Assembly (NCBI RefSeq): GCF_038562635.1
Contig: NZ_JBCFBO010000001.1
Location: 2,396,643-2,460,642 of the forward strand
Source: Methanobacterium sp.
GTDB lineage: Archaea; Methanobacteriota; Methanobacteria; Methanobacteriales; Methanobacteriaceae
Direction of reading: 5' to 3'
Length of the DNA: 64,000 nucleotides
Shown here: in pieces, positions 1 through 8,881 of the stretch
Layout of the letters: each line of letters begins with the position of its first letter
Position numbering within the stretch: the stretch's first letter is position 1
Notes under the pieces: model-generated
Told to the model about the DNA's origin: nothing
The model's database searches: none
Seen by the model: only the letters and a program-made list of their open reading frames with translations
Translations under genes and position numbers: made by a program

Positions 1-444
1 GTGTTCTATCCCTGCTTCCATGTCAAGTATAATAAATTCATCTTTTTTAAGAATTAAATTTCTCATGAGTGCTTTAAGAAGCACAGATGCAGGGCAGATA
101 CATCCTTCGCCTCCCTTGTCAATGGTACCCATTACAAGGAGTTTTAAATTGCCTTCATTGTCATAATTTATAGATAAAGATTCTGGAAGGTCGCTTATCT
201 TTGGATTCATCTTAAAAACTTCTCCAAATGATGTTCCTGATTCTGCACCGGTTCTTTCTTTTATAAGATCTTTCATCTTGGATATTGGAGTAATTGGCTC
301 CGTGATCCCAAGACTTGATGCAAGGTTCATGTCTGGATCTGCATCTATAGCGAATACTTTATAACGTTGTGACAATATACATGCTAATGTACCAGAAAGG
401 GTTGTTTTACCGACCCCTCCTTTTCCAGTTATTGCAATTTTCAT
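1..444 (-). CDS. CooC/MinD-like nucleotide-binding ATPase, C-terminus outside window
   Basis: Read on the minus strand from ATG at 444, the protein opens MKIAITGKGGVGKTTLSGTL, a deviant Walker A P-loop of the MinD/NifH/CooC class, followed by a switch-like AIDADPDMNLASSLG. The visible 148 residues also contain KGGEGCICPASVLL and ILDMEAGIEH at the window edge. This combination of a CxC in a GGEGC context and DMEAG is characteristic of CooC-type ATPases that insert nickel into CO dehydrogenase. By family knowledge it would act in the cytoplasm on CODH/ACS or a related nickel enzyme. The rest lies beyond the left edge, so the subfamily is not settled; a generic MinD-like ATPase is the alternative. 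It is divergent from the L10e gene. Confidence 0.85.
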   Translation of the reverse strand, partial: MKIAITGKGGVGKTTLSGTLACILSQRYKVFAIDADPDMNLASSLGITEPITPISKMKDLIKERTGAESGTSFGEVFKMNPKISDLPESLSINYDNEGNLKLLVMGTIDKGGEGCICPASVLLKALMRNLILKKDEFIILDMEAGIEH

Positions 445-508
445 ATAATTTCACCTATATACATGGCTGTATATCAAGAGGTAATTACTATTTCTTTATG
501 TGATCATT

Positions 509-517
509 GTATATATA
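509..517 (+). promoter_or_regulatory. TATA box upstream of the L10e gene
   Basis: TGTATATATA lies about 60 nt before the L10e start codon, which would put transcription start near 538-540 by the usual 25-nt archaeal spacing. A strong GAGGAGG ribosome-binding site follows directly before the ATG. It is in the divergent gap shared with the CooC-like gene. Identified by sequence match only. Confidence 0.45.
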
Positions 518-572
518 GGATGGAAGATTTATTAAGTTATAGACCTAAGAAAGTTATAGAGGAGGATTATTA

Positions 573-1055
573 ATGACTAGAGCATACACAAGAAAAGACT
601 ATATAAGAAAAATTCCTGGCTCCAGGATAGTTCAATATGATATGGGGAACCTTTCAGCAGAATTCCCTTTGACTGTAAGTCTGGCGGTTAAAAAACCGAC
701 ACAATTATCTCACAATGCATTAGAAGCAGCAAGGATCGCTTCAAACAAGTATATGCAGCGAAGGGCAGGTAGAATGGGTTACCATCTTAAAATAAGGGTG
801 TACCCACACCACATAGTGCGTGAAAACCCAATGGCGACCGGTGCAGGTGCTGACAGGGTTCAGGACGGTATGAGAAAAGCATTCGGAAAACCAGTAAGCT
901 CCGTTGCAATTGTAGATGCAGGCCAAAAGATTATAACAATACACACAAACAAAAGATACTTCAAAGATGCAAAAATGGCATTAAAAAGAGCTGCAATGAA
1001 ATTCCCTGTTCCATGTAGAATTGTTGTTGATAAGGGCGAAGAACTAATTAAATAG
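573..1055 (+). CDS. rpl10e: 50S ribosomal protein L10e (uL16 family)
   Basis: This is the archaeal/eukaryotic L10e protein, counterpart of bacterial L16, which sits at the base of the central protuberance of the large subunit and contacts tRNA. The 160-residue length is typical. Diagnostic stretches are the N-terminal MTRAYTRKDYIRKIPGSRIV, the basic MQRRAGRMGYHLKIRVYPHH and the loop GAGADRVQDGMRKAFGKPV. A GAGGAGG site sits about 6 nt before the ATG, so the start is secure. The PEP synthase gene follows after only a few bases, so the two may be co-transcribed. Confidence 0.97.
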   Translation: MTRAYTRKDYIRKIPGSRIVQYDMGNLSAEFPLTVSLAVKKPTQLSHNALEAARIASNKYMQRRAGRMGYHLKIRVYPHHIVRENPMATGAGADRVQDGMRKAFGKPVSSVAIVDAGQKIITIHTNKRYFKDAKMALKRAAMKFPVPCRIVVDKGEELIK

Positions 1056-1068
1056 AAGAGTGTTTAGC

Positions 1069-3366
1069 ATGAAGCTTGTCGAATTTTTTGAAGAGCTAGG
1101 TAAAGAGGATGTGGATGTTGCAGGTGGAAAAGGTGCAAACCTGGGAGAATTAACAAATGCTGGAATTAATGTACCTCCAGGATTTGTTATAACCTCTGAA
1201 ACCTACGATAAATTTATAAAAGAAACAGGTATCTTTGATGAAATAATGAGCATTCTTGATGCTATAGATGTAAATGATACAAAAGAACTTCAAGGAGCTT
1301 CAGCAAGGATAAAAGAAATAATAATGAAAGCGTATGTGCCTGATGACATACGAACAACTGTAATTGAAGCTTACAATGCATTATGCCAGAGAATTGGTAA
1401 AGAAAATGCGTTTGTTGCAATAAGGTCTTCTGCAACAGCAGAAGATCTTCCTGAAGCTTCATTTGCTGGACAGCAAGATACATTCTTAAATATTAGGGGC
1501 CCAGAAGATGTCTTGATTTATGTACAGAAATGTTGGGCATCTTTATTCGAATCCCGAGCTATTTTTTACAGGGAAGAAAATAATTTTGATCATTCCAAAG
1601 TTTATATTGCTGTAGTTGTTCAAGAAATGGTTAATGCCGAAAAAGCAGGAGTAATGTTTACAGTTCACCCATCAACTGGTGAAGAACAGATATTACTTGA
1701 AGCTGCATGGGGATTAGGCGAAGCTGTAGTATCTGGTACCGTTACACCGGATACTTACTGGGTAGATAAGAAAACCGGCAAGGTCTTTAACTGTAATATA
1801 AGTGAAAAGAACACCATGTTTACAAAAGATCCTGATGCTGGAAAGACAGTACAACTGGACGTTCCAGAAGATCTTAAAAACAAAAGGGTTCTAAGTGATG
1901 AAGAAATTGCAGCACTTACCAAGCTTGGTGCAAGGATTCAGGAACATTATGATTTCCCACAGGACACTGAATGGGCAATGGAAAATGGAAAAGTTTTCAT
2001 GCTCCAGTCCCGGCCTATAACTACACTCGGAATGAACAATGGAACCGAAGCAAAAGAAGGTACTGGAGAAGAAAGGACAATAATCACCAAAGGATTAGGT
2101 GCAAGTCCTGGAATGGCTTCAGGTACCGTTAAAATAGTAAAAGACACAGATGAACTAGATAAAGTAGGAAACGGTGACATACTGGTTACAGTCATGACAA
2201 CACCTGATATGGTCCCTGCCATGAAAAGGGCAAATGGAATCATAACTGATGAAGGTGGAGTTACATGCCACGCAGCAATTGTTTCAAGGGAACTTGGAAT
2301 ATCATGTGTCGTTGGAACAGGAGATGCATCAAAAATCCTTAAAGAAAACGAGATGGTAACACTCGATGGAAATAAAGGAATAGTTTACAAGGGCAAATTG
2401 GAGGAATCCGATAAAAAAGAAGCTGCCGAAGAACAACCTGCAGCCGTTGCACAGGCACCTATTTTAACTGTTACAGAAGTTAAAGTCAATGTCAGCATGC
2501 CTGAAGCAGCTAAAAAAGCAGCTGCAACCGGTGCAGATGGAGTAGGGCTTCTTAGAACTGAACACATGATGTTAACCTCGGGAGTACACCCTAAAAAGTT
2601 CATAAATGATGGAAAAGAGGATGAACTCATAAAAATCCTTGTAGAAAATGTTTTAAAAGTTGCAGATGAATTCTATCCAAAACCAGTTTGGTACAGAACT
2701 CTCGACGCACCTACAGATGAATTCATTTCTCTGGAAGGTGGAGAAGGTGAACCATACGAACATAACCCTATGCTCGGATGGAGAGGTATAAGAAGAGAAC
2801 TGGACGAGCCTGAAATATTAAGGGCCGAGTTTAAAGCAATTAAGAAACTTCATGAACAGGGCTACACCAACATTGGAATAATGATACCTTTAGTCCAGCA
2901 TCCTGATGAACTCAGGAGAGCTAAACAAATAGCTGAAGAAGTTGGACTGAAACCTCAAAAGAACATTGAGTTTGGTATTATGGTTGAAACACCTGGAGCA
3001 GCTCTTATAATTGAAGATTTCATTGCTGAAGGGCTTGACTTTGTAAGCTTTGGAACAAACGATCTTACTCAGTACACACTTGCTATTGACAGGAACAACG
3101 AAAACGTTGCAAAACTTTACTCTGAAGGGCATCCTGCAGTTTTAAAACTCTTAGTTCGAGTTATAAAAATCTGTAATGAAGCAGGAGTTAAAACAAGTAT
3201 CTGCGGACAGGCTGGAAGTATGCCTAAAATAGTTGAAAAACTTGTAGAGGCCGGTATTGAAAGCGTATCTGCAAATACAGATGCAGTTGCAACTGTAAGG
3301 GAAACAGTAGCGAGAGTAGAAAAGAAACTTGTCTTAAAAGCTGCAAGAAAAATGATGAGTGAATAA
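1069..3366 (+). CDS. ppsA: Phosphoenolpyruvate synthase
   Basis: Converts pyruvate, ATP and water to PEP, AMP and phosphate, the entry to gluconeogenesis from pyruvate made by pyruvate oxidoreductase. Domains run in the standard order: an N-terminal ATP/pyruvate-binding grasp domain beginning GGKGANLGEL, a swivelling phosphohistidine domain with GGVTCHAAIVSREL (His401 counting from ATG 1069), then a C-terminal PEP/pyruvate TIM barrel with GTNDLTQYTLAIDRNN and the Cys motif SICGQAGS. At about 765 residues it is normal length. A GTG at 1060 in the same frame is an alternative start three codons upstream. The linker around residues 445-460 is Glu/Ala-rich. Confidence 0.96.
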   Translation: MKLVEFFEELGKEDVDVAGGKGANLGELTNAGINVPPGFVITSETYDKFIKETGIFDEIMSILDAIDVNDTKELQGASARIKEIIMKAYVPDDIRTTVIEAYNALCQRIGKENAFVAIRSSATAEDLPEASFAGQQDTFLNIRGPEDVLIYVQKCWASLFESRAIFYREENNFDHSKVYIAVVVQEMVNAEKAGVMFTVHPSTGEEQILLEAAWGLGEAVVSGTVTPDTYWVDKKTGKVFNCNISEKNTMFTKDPDAGKTVQLDVPEDLKNKRVLSDEEIAALTKLGARIQEHYDFPQDTEWAMENGKVFMLQSRPITTLGMNNGTEAKEGTGEERTIITKGLGASPGMASGTVKIVKDTDELDKVGNGDILVTVMTTPDMVPAMKRANGIITDEGGVTCHAAIVSRELGISCVVGTGDASKILKENEMVTLDGNKGIVYKGKLEESDKKEAAEEQPAAVAQAPILTVTEVKVNVSMPEAAKKAAATGADGVGLLRTEHMMLTSGVHPKKFINDGKEDELIKILVENVLKVADEFYPKPVWYRTLDAPTDEFISLEGGEGEPYEHNPMLGWRGIRRELDEPEILRAEFKAIKKLHEQGYTNIGIMIPLVQHPDELRRAKQIAEEVGLKPQKNIEFGIMVETPGAALIIEDFIAEGLDFVSFGTNDLTQYTLAIDRNNENVAKLYSEGHPAVLKLLVRVIKICNEAGVKTSICGQAGSMPKIVEKLVEAGIESVSANTDAVATVRETVARVEKKLVLKAARKMMSE

Positions 3367-3420
3367 ACACTCATTTCCTATTATTTTTTTTAATTTAATT
3401 TGAATTTTCAAAATTTATTT

Positions 3421-3657
3421 TGCTCAAAAACTTTAAGCATGAAAAAACCAAAGGTTTTTTTTGCCCCAAAATTCAATAGAATTTTAGAAAATACAAAGTA
3501 TTTTCTAACTTCCAAAAAATTCATAGAATTTTTTGAGAATTTTGAGGGTTTTTTGAAGTTAGAGTATATTTATATTTTATAAATTATATCAAAAATTTTC
3601 ATAGATTTTTGAGAATTTCCGAACTTTCGAAAATTTGTCAAATCAAAGATTTTGACA
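3421..3657 (+). repeat. Tandem short-hairpin repeat array, copy 1
   Basis: Between ppsA and mfnA lie consecutive inverted repeats: arms AAAAAACC/GGTTTTTT with loop AAA at 3442-3460; AAAATTC/GAATTTT at 3468-3485; an 11-bp stem TTAGAAAATAC/GTATTTTCTAA with loop AAA at 3484-3508; a 10-bp stem CAAAAAATTC/GAATTTTTTG with loop ATA at 3513-3535; and imperfect ones at 3590-3613 and 3637-3656. The array begins GCTCAAAA and its first part ends TTGAGGGTT then TTAGAGTATATTT, nearly the same edges as the array at 40789-41014. A 60-codon open frame across it is a by-product of the repeats and is not called. Confidence 0.8.
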
Positions 3658-3699
3658 GACTTTGAAGTTTATATAACAATTATTTTTCAGGGAGTTAAA

Positions 3700-4929
3700 A
3701 TGGATAAAAAAGGAATCACAAAACAGGAAATATCTGAAAAACTCAAAGAATTCAAAGAGGAGGACATGACCTACAGATCGGGAAGAATTCTAGGTTCAAT
3801 GTGCACATGTCCTCATGAAGTCGGCCTTGAAGCATATAAAATGTTTCTAGAGTCTAATCTAGGTGATTCCGGTTTATTTAAAGGTACCCGGAAGATGGAG
3901 AAAGAAGTAATCCAGATGCTTGGAAACCTTCTTGGTAAAGAAGATGTTTGCGGACATATCATAACTGGAGGCACTGAAGCAAACATAATGGCAATGAGGG
4001 CGGCAAGAAATTCAAGCAACATCAAAGATCCAGAGATCATTGTTCCTAAATCTGCTCATTTTTCCTTTAAAAAAGCAGCAGATATGCTGTGCCTGAAACT
4101 CAGGGAAGCGGAACTTGACGAAAACTATAGGGTAGATGTAAATTCTGTAAAAGAGCTTATATCTGACAAGACTGTGGCGGTGGTTGGTATTGCTGGAACA
4201 ACTGAACTTGGGTTAATAGATCCTATAGAAGAACTTTCCAAACTGTGCCGGGAAGAAAATATTTACCTGCATGTTGATGCAGCATTTGGAGGATTCACAA
4301 TCCCATTTTTAGGTCTTAGTGGTCGTAATCTTCCTAAATTCGACTTCTCTCTTGAAGGGGTTTCTTCTATTACTATAGACCCTCATAAAATGGGCCTTGC
4401 CCCAATTCCAACTGGTGGAATTATCTTTAGAGATAGAAGTTATCTTGAAAGCATAAGCACTGAAACACCTTACCTTACAGATAAGGAACAGTTTACAATT
4501 GTAGGCACTAGAACAGGTGCATCTACCGCTGCAACATGGGCACTACTCAAATACTTTGGAAAAGAGGGGTACTGTTCCATTGCTAAAAAATGTATGGAAG
4601 TCACAGAATACCTGGCGGAAGGAATCAAAAAATCAGGCTTTAACTTAATGGTTGAGCCTCAATTGAACCTTGTTGCATTTGATTCAAATGAAATAGAGAT
4701 CGATACTATTGTAGATGAGCTTAAAGAAAAGGGATGGGCAGTTTCAGTATCATCTTACCCGCGGGCTATAAGAATTGTTGTAATGCCCCATGTTAAGATG
4801 GAACATGTCAAAGAATTTACAGATGACCTATCTAAGATTCATGCGAAGTATACTTTAGAGAACATACCTCAAAATAATGAAAGGAAAACATCTTTAAAAT
4901 TAACTGATAAAACACCGCAGGGTAAATAA
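3700..4929 (+). CDS. mfnA: L-tyrosine decarboxylase MfnA (PLP-dependent)
   Basis: Group II PLP decarboxylase that forms tyramine from tyrosine for methanofuran; archaeal homologues can also make beta-alanine from aspartate for CoA. The PLP lysine is in TIDPHKMGLAPIPTGG (Lys230). Other family marks are ITGGTEANIMAMRAARNSS, HFSFKKAADML and the cofactor-ring aspartate in LHVDAAFGGF. The open frame runs 16 codons further upstream, but the ATG at 3700 is chosen because GGAG lies 5 nt before it and the protein then starts MDKKGITKQE; 409 residues is close to the family norm. It abuts the fumarase-type gene with no gap. Confidence 0.93.
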   Translation: MDKKGITKQEISEKLKEFKEEDMTYRSGRILGSMCTCPHEVGLEAYKMFLESNLGDSGLFKGTRKMEKEVIQMLGNLLGKEDVCGHIITGGTEANIMAMRAARNSSNIKDPEIIVPKSAHFSFKKAADMLCLKLREAELDENYRVDVNSVKELISDKTVAVVGIAGTTELGLIDPIEELSKLCREENIYLHVDAAFGGFTIPFLGLSGRNLPKFDFSLEGVSSITIDPHKMGLAPIPTGGIIFRDRSYLESISTETPYLTDKEQFTIVGTRTGASTAATWALLKYFGKEGYCSIAKKCMEVTEYLAEGIKKSGFNLMVEPQLNLVAFDSNEIEIDTIVDELKEKGWAVSVSSYPRAIRIVVMPHVKMEHVKEFTDDLSKIHAKYTLENIPQNNERKTSLKLTDKTPQGK

Positions 4930-5430
4930 ATGACCACAAAAATAATTAGAACACCAGTAACTTGTAACGTAATTGAAGATCTGAAGGTGGGAGACCGGAT
5001 CGAAATACACGGCAAAATTTATACAGGTAGGGATGCCGCACTCCCCAAACTGATTAAATCAATTAAAAACGGCGAAAAACTAATTGATATCGAGGGTTCT
5101 GCTATAATGCACACTGCAGTAAGTGATGCGGGCATATCTCCCACTACAAGCAACAAAGAAGAAATTGAAGAGAGCATTCCATTTCTTTCAGAGGTAGGGG
5201 TGAAGATCCATATTGGAAAAGGCGGTTTGGGCGAAGAAACAATTAATGCACTTGATAAATGGGGGTCTATTTTTGTTGTAACCCCTCCTGCTGCTGCCCT
5301 TCTTACAAGTAAAGTGGTTTCAAAACAAGTGGCTGCATTTGAAGAAGAAGGAATGGAGGCAATCCATGAGCTTGTGGTGGATGGGCTTCCGGGTATTGTC
5401 GCGATTGCGCATGGGGAGTCTATTTATTGA
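4930..5430 (+). CDS. Fumarate hydratase class I, beta subunit
   Basis: The 166-residue protein matches the stand-alone C-terminal (beta) subunit of Fe-S class I fumarase/L-tartrate dehydratase: LKVGDRIEIHGKIYTGRDAA, then GSAIMHTAVSDAGISPTTS and HIGKGGLGEETINAL. In methanogens the two-subunit enzyme works in the incomplete reductive TCA branch, interconverting fumarate and malate. The alpha subunit is not in this window, so it must be encoded elsewhere. The start codon directly follows the mfnA stop, indicating co-transcription. Fumarase rather than tartrate dehydratase is inferred from the host. Confidence 0.92.
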   Translation: MTTKIIRTPVTCNVIEDLKVGDRIEIHGKIYTGRDAALPKLIKSIKNGEKLIDIEGSAIMHTAVSDAGISPTTSNKEEIEESIPFLSEVGVKIHIGKGGLGEETINALDKWGSIFVVTPPAAALLTSKVVSKQVAAFEEEGMEAIHELVVDGLPGIVAIAHGESIY

Positions 5431-5910
5431 ATATTTTGCCTGTTATAAATTACAAATCTCTTTTTTAAATTAAGACTATGGGTAATAATAAAAATTAAAC
5501 AGTACAATTAATATTTTTTAATATTTATGTTATAATTTGGTAATTTTAGTAATAATAAAAGTATTACTTTTTGATTAATATTATAAGAATTAAGGAGTAG
5601 TATTATGACTTAATTTCATTTAATTTTACTTTAATAAAATTATTTTTGTATTATATGAGTTTTAACTATTATTTATTTTAAATAAACATATAATAAGTTA
5701 TATAATTAATTAATCATGTAAAATTAGTCTTTATATAAAATAATACTTCTTAATATGTTTTGGAATTACATTACTAATATTTTAACAGTATTGGATAAAA
5801 ATTATTAAAAAATAAGTATTTTTTAACTAAAAATTATTAATTTATGTGTTTTTTTATTACAAACAGGATAAATTTGACTCTAAATGTAATAATAAATATG
5901 TAATAAATAG
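5431..5910. other. Gene-free AT-rich stretch before the surface-protein island
   Basis: About 500 nt of extremely AT-rich DNA separates the fumarase-type gene from the first beta-helix gene. I see no open frame with a ribosome-binding site, no RNA gene and no clear terminator. Only the promoter-like end, annotated separately, shows recognisable signals. Long AT-rich leaders are common before large surface-protein genes in this group. Confidence 0.6.
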
Positions 5911-5913
5911 TAT

Positions 5914-5949
5914 TATATAATGCTTCATACTAACACACTTTTGGTGTCA
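5914..5949 (+). promoter_or_regulatory. TATA box and inverted repeat just upstream of the beta-helix gene
   Basis: TATATAAT at 5914-5921 is followed by ACTAACACAC and then TGGTGTCAT ending two bases before the ATG. The arms AACAC and GTGT are inverted. The full-length paralogue at 11215 has a better version of the same element (arms CTAACAC/GTGTTAG) in the same place directly before its ATG. With transcription start about 25 nt after the TATA box, the repeat would overlap the mRNA 5-prime end, so it could be an operator or a start-codon hairpin. Confidence 0.5.
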
Positions 5950-5951
5950 TT

Positions 5952-6821
5952 ATGAAGAAAAAATATGTATTTATTATACTCATAAGTATGTTTTTAATGT
6001 TAATTTCGATAACTGGAACTGTTTCAGCTGCTAATCATACTGTTAACCCTGGAAACAGTATTCAATCTGTTATAAACAATGCTTCTTCTAATGACACTAT
6101 CATTGTTAATGATAACAATGGTTCTGCTTATACTTACACTGAAAACCTGGTTATAAATAAAACGCTGGCATTACAGGCTAAAAATGGGGCTAATATTACT
6201 ATTCGGGCATTGAATGCTTCTAAACCTGTTTTAACTGTTAATTCTGGAGGTAGTGGTTCTGTTATCAGTGGTTTTAATATCAAAGGTGTTACTAATAGCA
6301 CTGGAATTTTTTTAAATTCAGTTATGAACTGTACAATCCACAACAACACTATTTATGACAATAATTATGGTGTAAATGTTTTTGATTCATCTTTCAACAA
6401 CATAACTCAAAATATGATTAAAAGAAATAGTTATGGTCTTTATCTCACCACACAATGCATATCCCTGGAAGATTTTTGTGGTGATGAAATTGAGTGGTAC
6501 GAAGAAGAAGATTACTACTGTTATTATGAGTATTCTGGTATCCATTCTGATTCCCAGGGAAATATAATCAAAGGCAACTCTTTTACCAATAACTATTATG
6601 GTTTATACCTTAAAAGTGACGAATGCTGGAGTGATTTAAGCATATACGACAACCACGTTATTGAAAATAATATAGCAGGAAATAGTTATGGGATATTTGC
6701 AGAAGGTGTGTATATCTGGGCGAGTGAGGTTGCTCATGTCCATTTCAACCGCATAGAAAATAACACTCTTTTTGGTATCTATCTAAATGAAATAGGTGTA
6801 AATGCAACAAATAACTGGTGA
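5952..6821 (+). CDS. Truncated secreted beta-helix surface protein (N-terminal half)
   Basis: Residues 1-27 form a signal peptide (MKKKYVFIILISMFLMLISI then TGTVSAA). The rest is a right-handed parallel beta-helix of the NosD/pectate-lyase type, with NxT-rich coils such as GIFLNSVMNCTIHNNTIYDN. It matches the second beta-helix of the 1463-residue protein at 11215. It stops at NNW followed by TGA, exactly where the paralogue reads NNWWGSNNP. The next frame picks up at once with the paralogue's pre-tail domain, so this is the N-terminal half of a protein that lost its middle by deletion and went out of frame. Predicted extracellular and N-glycosylated; as it stands it would be released rather than anchored. 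Confidence 0.8.
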   Translation: MKKKYVFIILISMFLMLISITGTVSAANHTVNPGNSIQSVINNASSNDTIIVNDNNGSAYTYTENLVINKTLALQAKNGANITIRALNASKPVLTVNSGGSGSVISGFNIKGVTNSTGIFLNSVMNCTIHNNTIYDNNYGVNVFDSSFNNITQNMIKRNSYGLYLTTQCISLEDFCGDEIEWYEEEDYYCYYEYSGIHSDSQGNIIKGNSFTNNYYGLYLKSDECWSDLSIYDNHVIENNIAGNSYGIFAEGVYIWASEVAHVHFNRIENNTLFGIYLNEIGVNATNNW

Positions 6822-7929
6822 AATGGATCACAGGATGGGTATGGATGTTATTGGTGATCTGGATAATGTGAGGGCGTTCCGTTATGCGTGTTCGTCTTCA
6901 TTTTCGCTTGTGGAGTACTGGGTTGGAAGTGCTTTATTCCCTTCATCTAACTCTACTGATGGTCTTATGGGTAGTGTAACTCTGGGTTTGGGTTATATGA
7001 TGCTTAGTGGTGAACCGTTGGAAATATTTGAGAGTAATGGTTATACTATCATAAGGGCAGTTGGTGATAACCAGAGACTATTGATAATTGACCCTAAAAC
7101 GGGTCTTGTAATGGATTTTGGAGATATAAAACTAAATGATACTATCAGCGGCACCAGATGCTACGGCGACCAGCAAACAGAATGGGCCAATGGTTATGGT
7201 AATGCAATACTTGATAATGAAGATGTTATTAATGGAGTTATGGAAACTGGTGAAGCAGCGACAGATTTTGGTCAAGGCAGCGATGAATGGAAAGATGAAG
7301 TATTAGGATTTGCAGGCAGCACAGCAATATCTATTGCAGTTTCGGCACTTCCGTTTTTGATAGCTGTTGGTCCTCCAGGATGGATTGCTGCAGCCGCATT
7401 AGTAGGGGTAGGATTAGCCTGTTCTTGGTACGCTGCTGACATGAATGAAGATTGGAGATCTCCATCGAATCAAATTAATTTTCTTTTGAATGTTGGGCCC
7501 TCTTTTATACCTTATTTCGGATGGGAAAGTAGTTTTGGCAAGACGGGTTTAAGGGCTTTAAAGTATGGTACTAGGGGCGATATTGCTGGTGGTAAGTTAA
7601 TTGTTAAAACTGCAACGTCTAAAGGAACTTCAAAAGATCTAATTAGTATTCCTAAAAATTATGAGGGGTATGTCCTTCAAACTATTGAAAATAATGGAGA
7701 TAATTTAGGAGGAGGATCTATTACCAGTGTACAATACATTAGCTATGGTTCTCCAAAAGGAGTAACTAGATTAACATATGGATGGGCAGGAAAAGAAAAT
7801 GCTATGACGTTAATTGGGGAGTATGGAGGGAATCGTGCAGGATATGTTATAGATAGAAATAGTGAATGGATTGACGAAACTTCTTATAAATCATATAACC
7901 ATATTTCGGATTATCTTGCAACAGCTTAA
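6802..7929 (+). CDS. Pre-tail domain plus variable tail A (out-of-frame fragment of a surface protein)
   Basis: This frame overlaps the end of the beta-helix frame and reads straight into the conserved pre-tail domain (TGEMDHRMGMDVIGD, then FRYACSSSF and EYWVGSALFP). After the QTEW motif at 7171-7184 it enters a tail of about 250 residues with two glycine-rich hydrophobic segments (SIAVSALPFLIAVG and WIAAAALVGVGLACSWYAAD), a DEDW-like helix, INFLLNVGPSFIPYFGW, and a polar C-terminal 90 residues ending SDYLATA. There is no ribosome-binding site or signal peptide, so independent expression is doubtful. Tails at 9570 and 17943 are related. The polytopic membrane gene begins 14 nt later. A pore-forming or membrane-active tail is inference. 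Confidence 0.7.
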   Translation: MQQITGEMDHRMGMDVIGDLDNVRAFRYACSSSFSLVEYWVGSALFPSSNSTDGLMGSVTLGLGYMMLSGEPLEIFESNGYTIIRAVGDNQRLLIIDPKTGLVMDFGDIKLNDTISGTRCYGDQQTEWANGYGNAILDNEDVINGVMETGEAATDFGQGSDEWKDEVLGFAGSTAISIAVSALPFLIAVGPPGWIAAAALVGVGLACSWYAADMNEDWRSPSNQINFLLNVGPSFIPYFGWESSFGKTGLRALKYGTRGDIAGGKLIVKTATSKGTSKDLISIPKNYEGYVLQTIENNGDNLGGGSITSVQYISYGSPKGVTRLTYGWAGKENAMTLIGEYGGNRAGYVIDRNSEWIDETSYKSYNHISDYLATA

Positions 7930-7943
7930 TTGGGTGATTTAAT

Positions 7944-8813
7944 ATGAAGTACAAATATAAACGTATGCTGAAGACTTTGTTTATGATGCCATATGATATA
8001 ATTGAATCTGAACGAAAAACCCAGGTTCTTCTTTTTATTCCCGTTGGTTTAGTTATGTGTTTAATTACTGGTTGTATTATTGGATTTTTAGCTGGAGATA
8101 ATTTTATTTTATTTTCCTTAGCTTTTTGTCTTATGATTCCTGGAGTTGTATTGGTTTTTTATTTTTGGGATAGATTAGATAAAAAATATAGAATAACGCC
8201 AGGCAGATCAGCACCGCTAGCGCTAGTTTATCAGGTCATTGTCATTTGGTTGTTATGTGCGTCACCTACTTTTTTCTTTTTGATGTTAATAATAGGTTCA
8301 ACGTCTGGAAATATCTTTTTTGGTTTGGGCGGTGCTGTTGCGGTTGTTTATCCTATTGTGGGAATGTTTTTGAGGATTAAGACTTTCAGTGATGATAGTA
8401 GAATAATTGGTAAGAAGAAGGTAGTTTTACCTGATCGTAAAAGGCCTTTGAGGGTACCTAAGGCGGCTTTGCCAAATATTTCTGAAGTTATAGAAACAGT
8501 TGAAGGGCCGGGGTTTATTCCTATTTCTTACTGGATTATGGCTGAAGCTTTGGGAGTTTACACCATTGGTTGGGGATTTTCAAATATAAATTTGTATTTT
8601 AGTACAGGCAGTCCTTCTCTGGAAGCTGCAGTTTTCGCCATTGTTCTAGGTTTATTACTGCAAACGTTGTATTTGTTTCCAGACAAAATAAACAAAGTAG
8701 TTCCAATTGAACTAAAAACCAAAAACGGTTTCTTATTCATGTTTGTAATGGCTTTTGTGTTGTTTGGAATTTCACAGTTTTTGATTGGTTTTGTGGTGGC
8801 TTTAACTTCGTAA
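7944..8813 (+). CDS. Polytopic membrane protein A, candidate partner of tail A
   Basis: 289 residues with about seven predicted transmembrane segments (roughly 28-50, 53-73, 90-110, 113-137, 195-220, 228-246, 262-286). One of three paralogues in the island, each placed just after a tail. Shared stretches are GMFLRIKTFSDDS, SYWIMAEALGVYTIGWGFSN, YLFPDKINKVVPIEL and FGISQFLIG; the first 60 residues differ between paralogues. No known family is recognised. GGGTGAT about 7 nt before the ATG supports the start. By analogy with tail/immunity pairs in bacterial polymorphic toxins, and membrane immunity proteins of pore-forming colicins, it could protect against tail A; this is inference. Confidence 0.85.
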   Translation: MKYKYKRMLKTLFMMPYDIIESERKTQVLLFIPVGLVMCLITGCIIGFLAGDNFILFSLAFCLMIPGVVLVFYFWDRLDKKYRITPGRSAPLALVYQVIVIWLLCASPTFFFLMLIIGSTSGNIFFGLGGAVAVVYPIVGMFLRIKTFSDDSRIIGKKKVVLPDRKRPLRVPKAALPNISEVIETVEGPGFIPISYWIMAEALGVYTIGWGFSNINLYFSTGSPSLEAAVFAIVLGLLLQTLYLFPDKINKVVPIELKTKNGFLFMFVMAFVLFGISQFLIGFVVALTS

Positions 8814-8881
8814 GGGCATAAATCAATTTTTTAGTGTAATGTTATGATTCTGAAAGATGGAATGTTTGGGGGTGTATTATA

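Noticed and set aside
3400..3582. 60-codon open frame between ppsA and mfnA
   Set aside because: It is composed of the hairpin repeats; no ribosome-binding site and Lys/Phe/Asn-rich nonsense composition.
6795..6830. Programmed ribosomal frameshift joining the beta-helix and pre-tail frames
   Set aside because: No slippery heptamer or downstream structure; alignment with the paralogue shows a large missing segment, so deletion explains it better.
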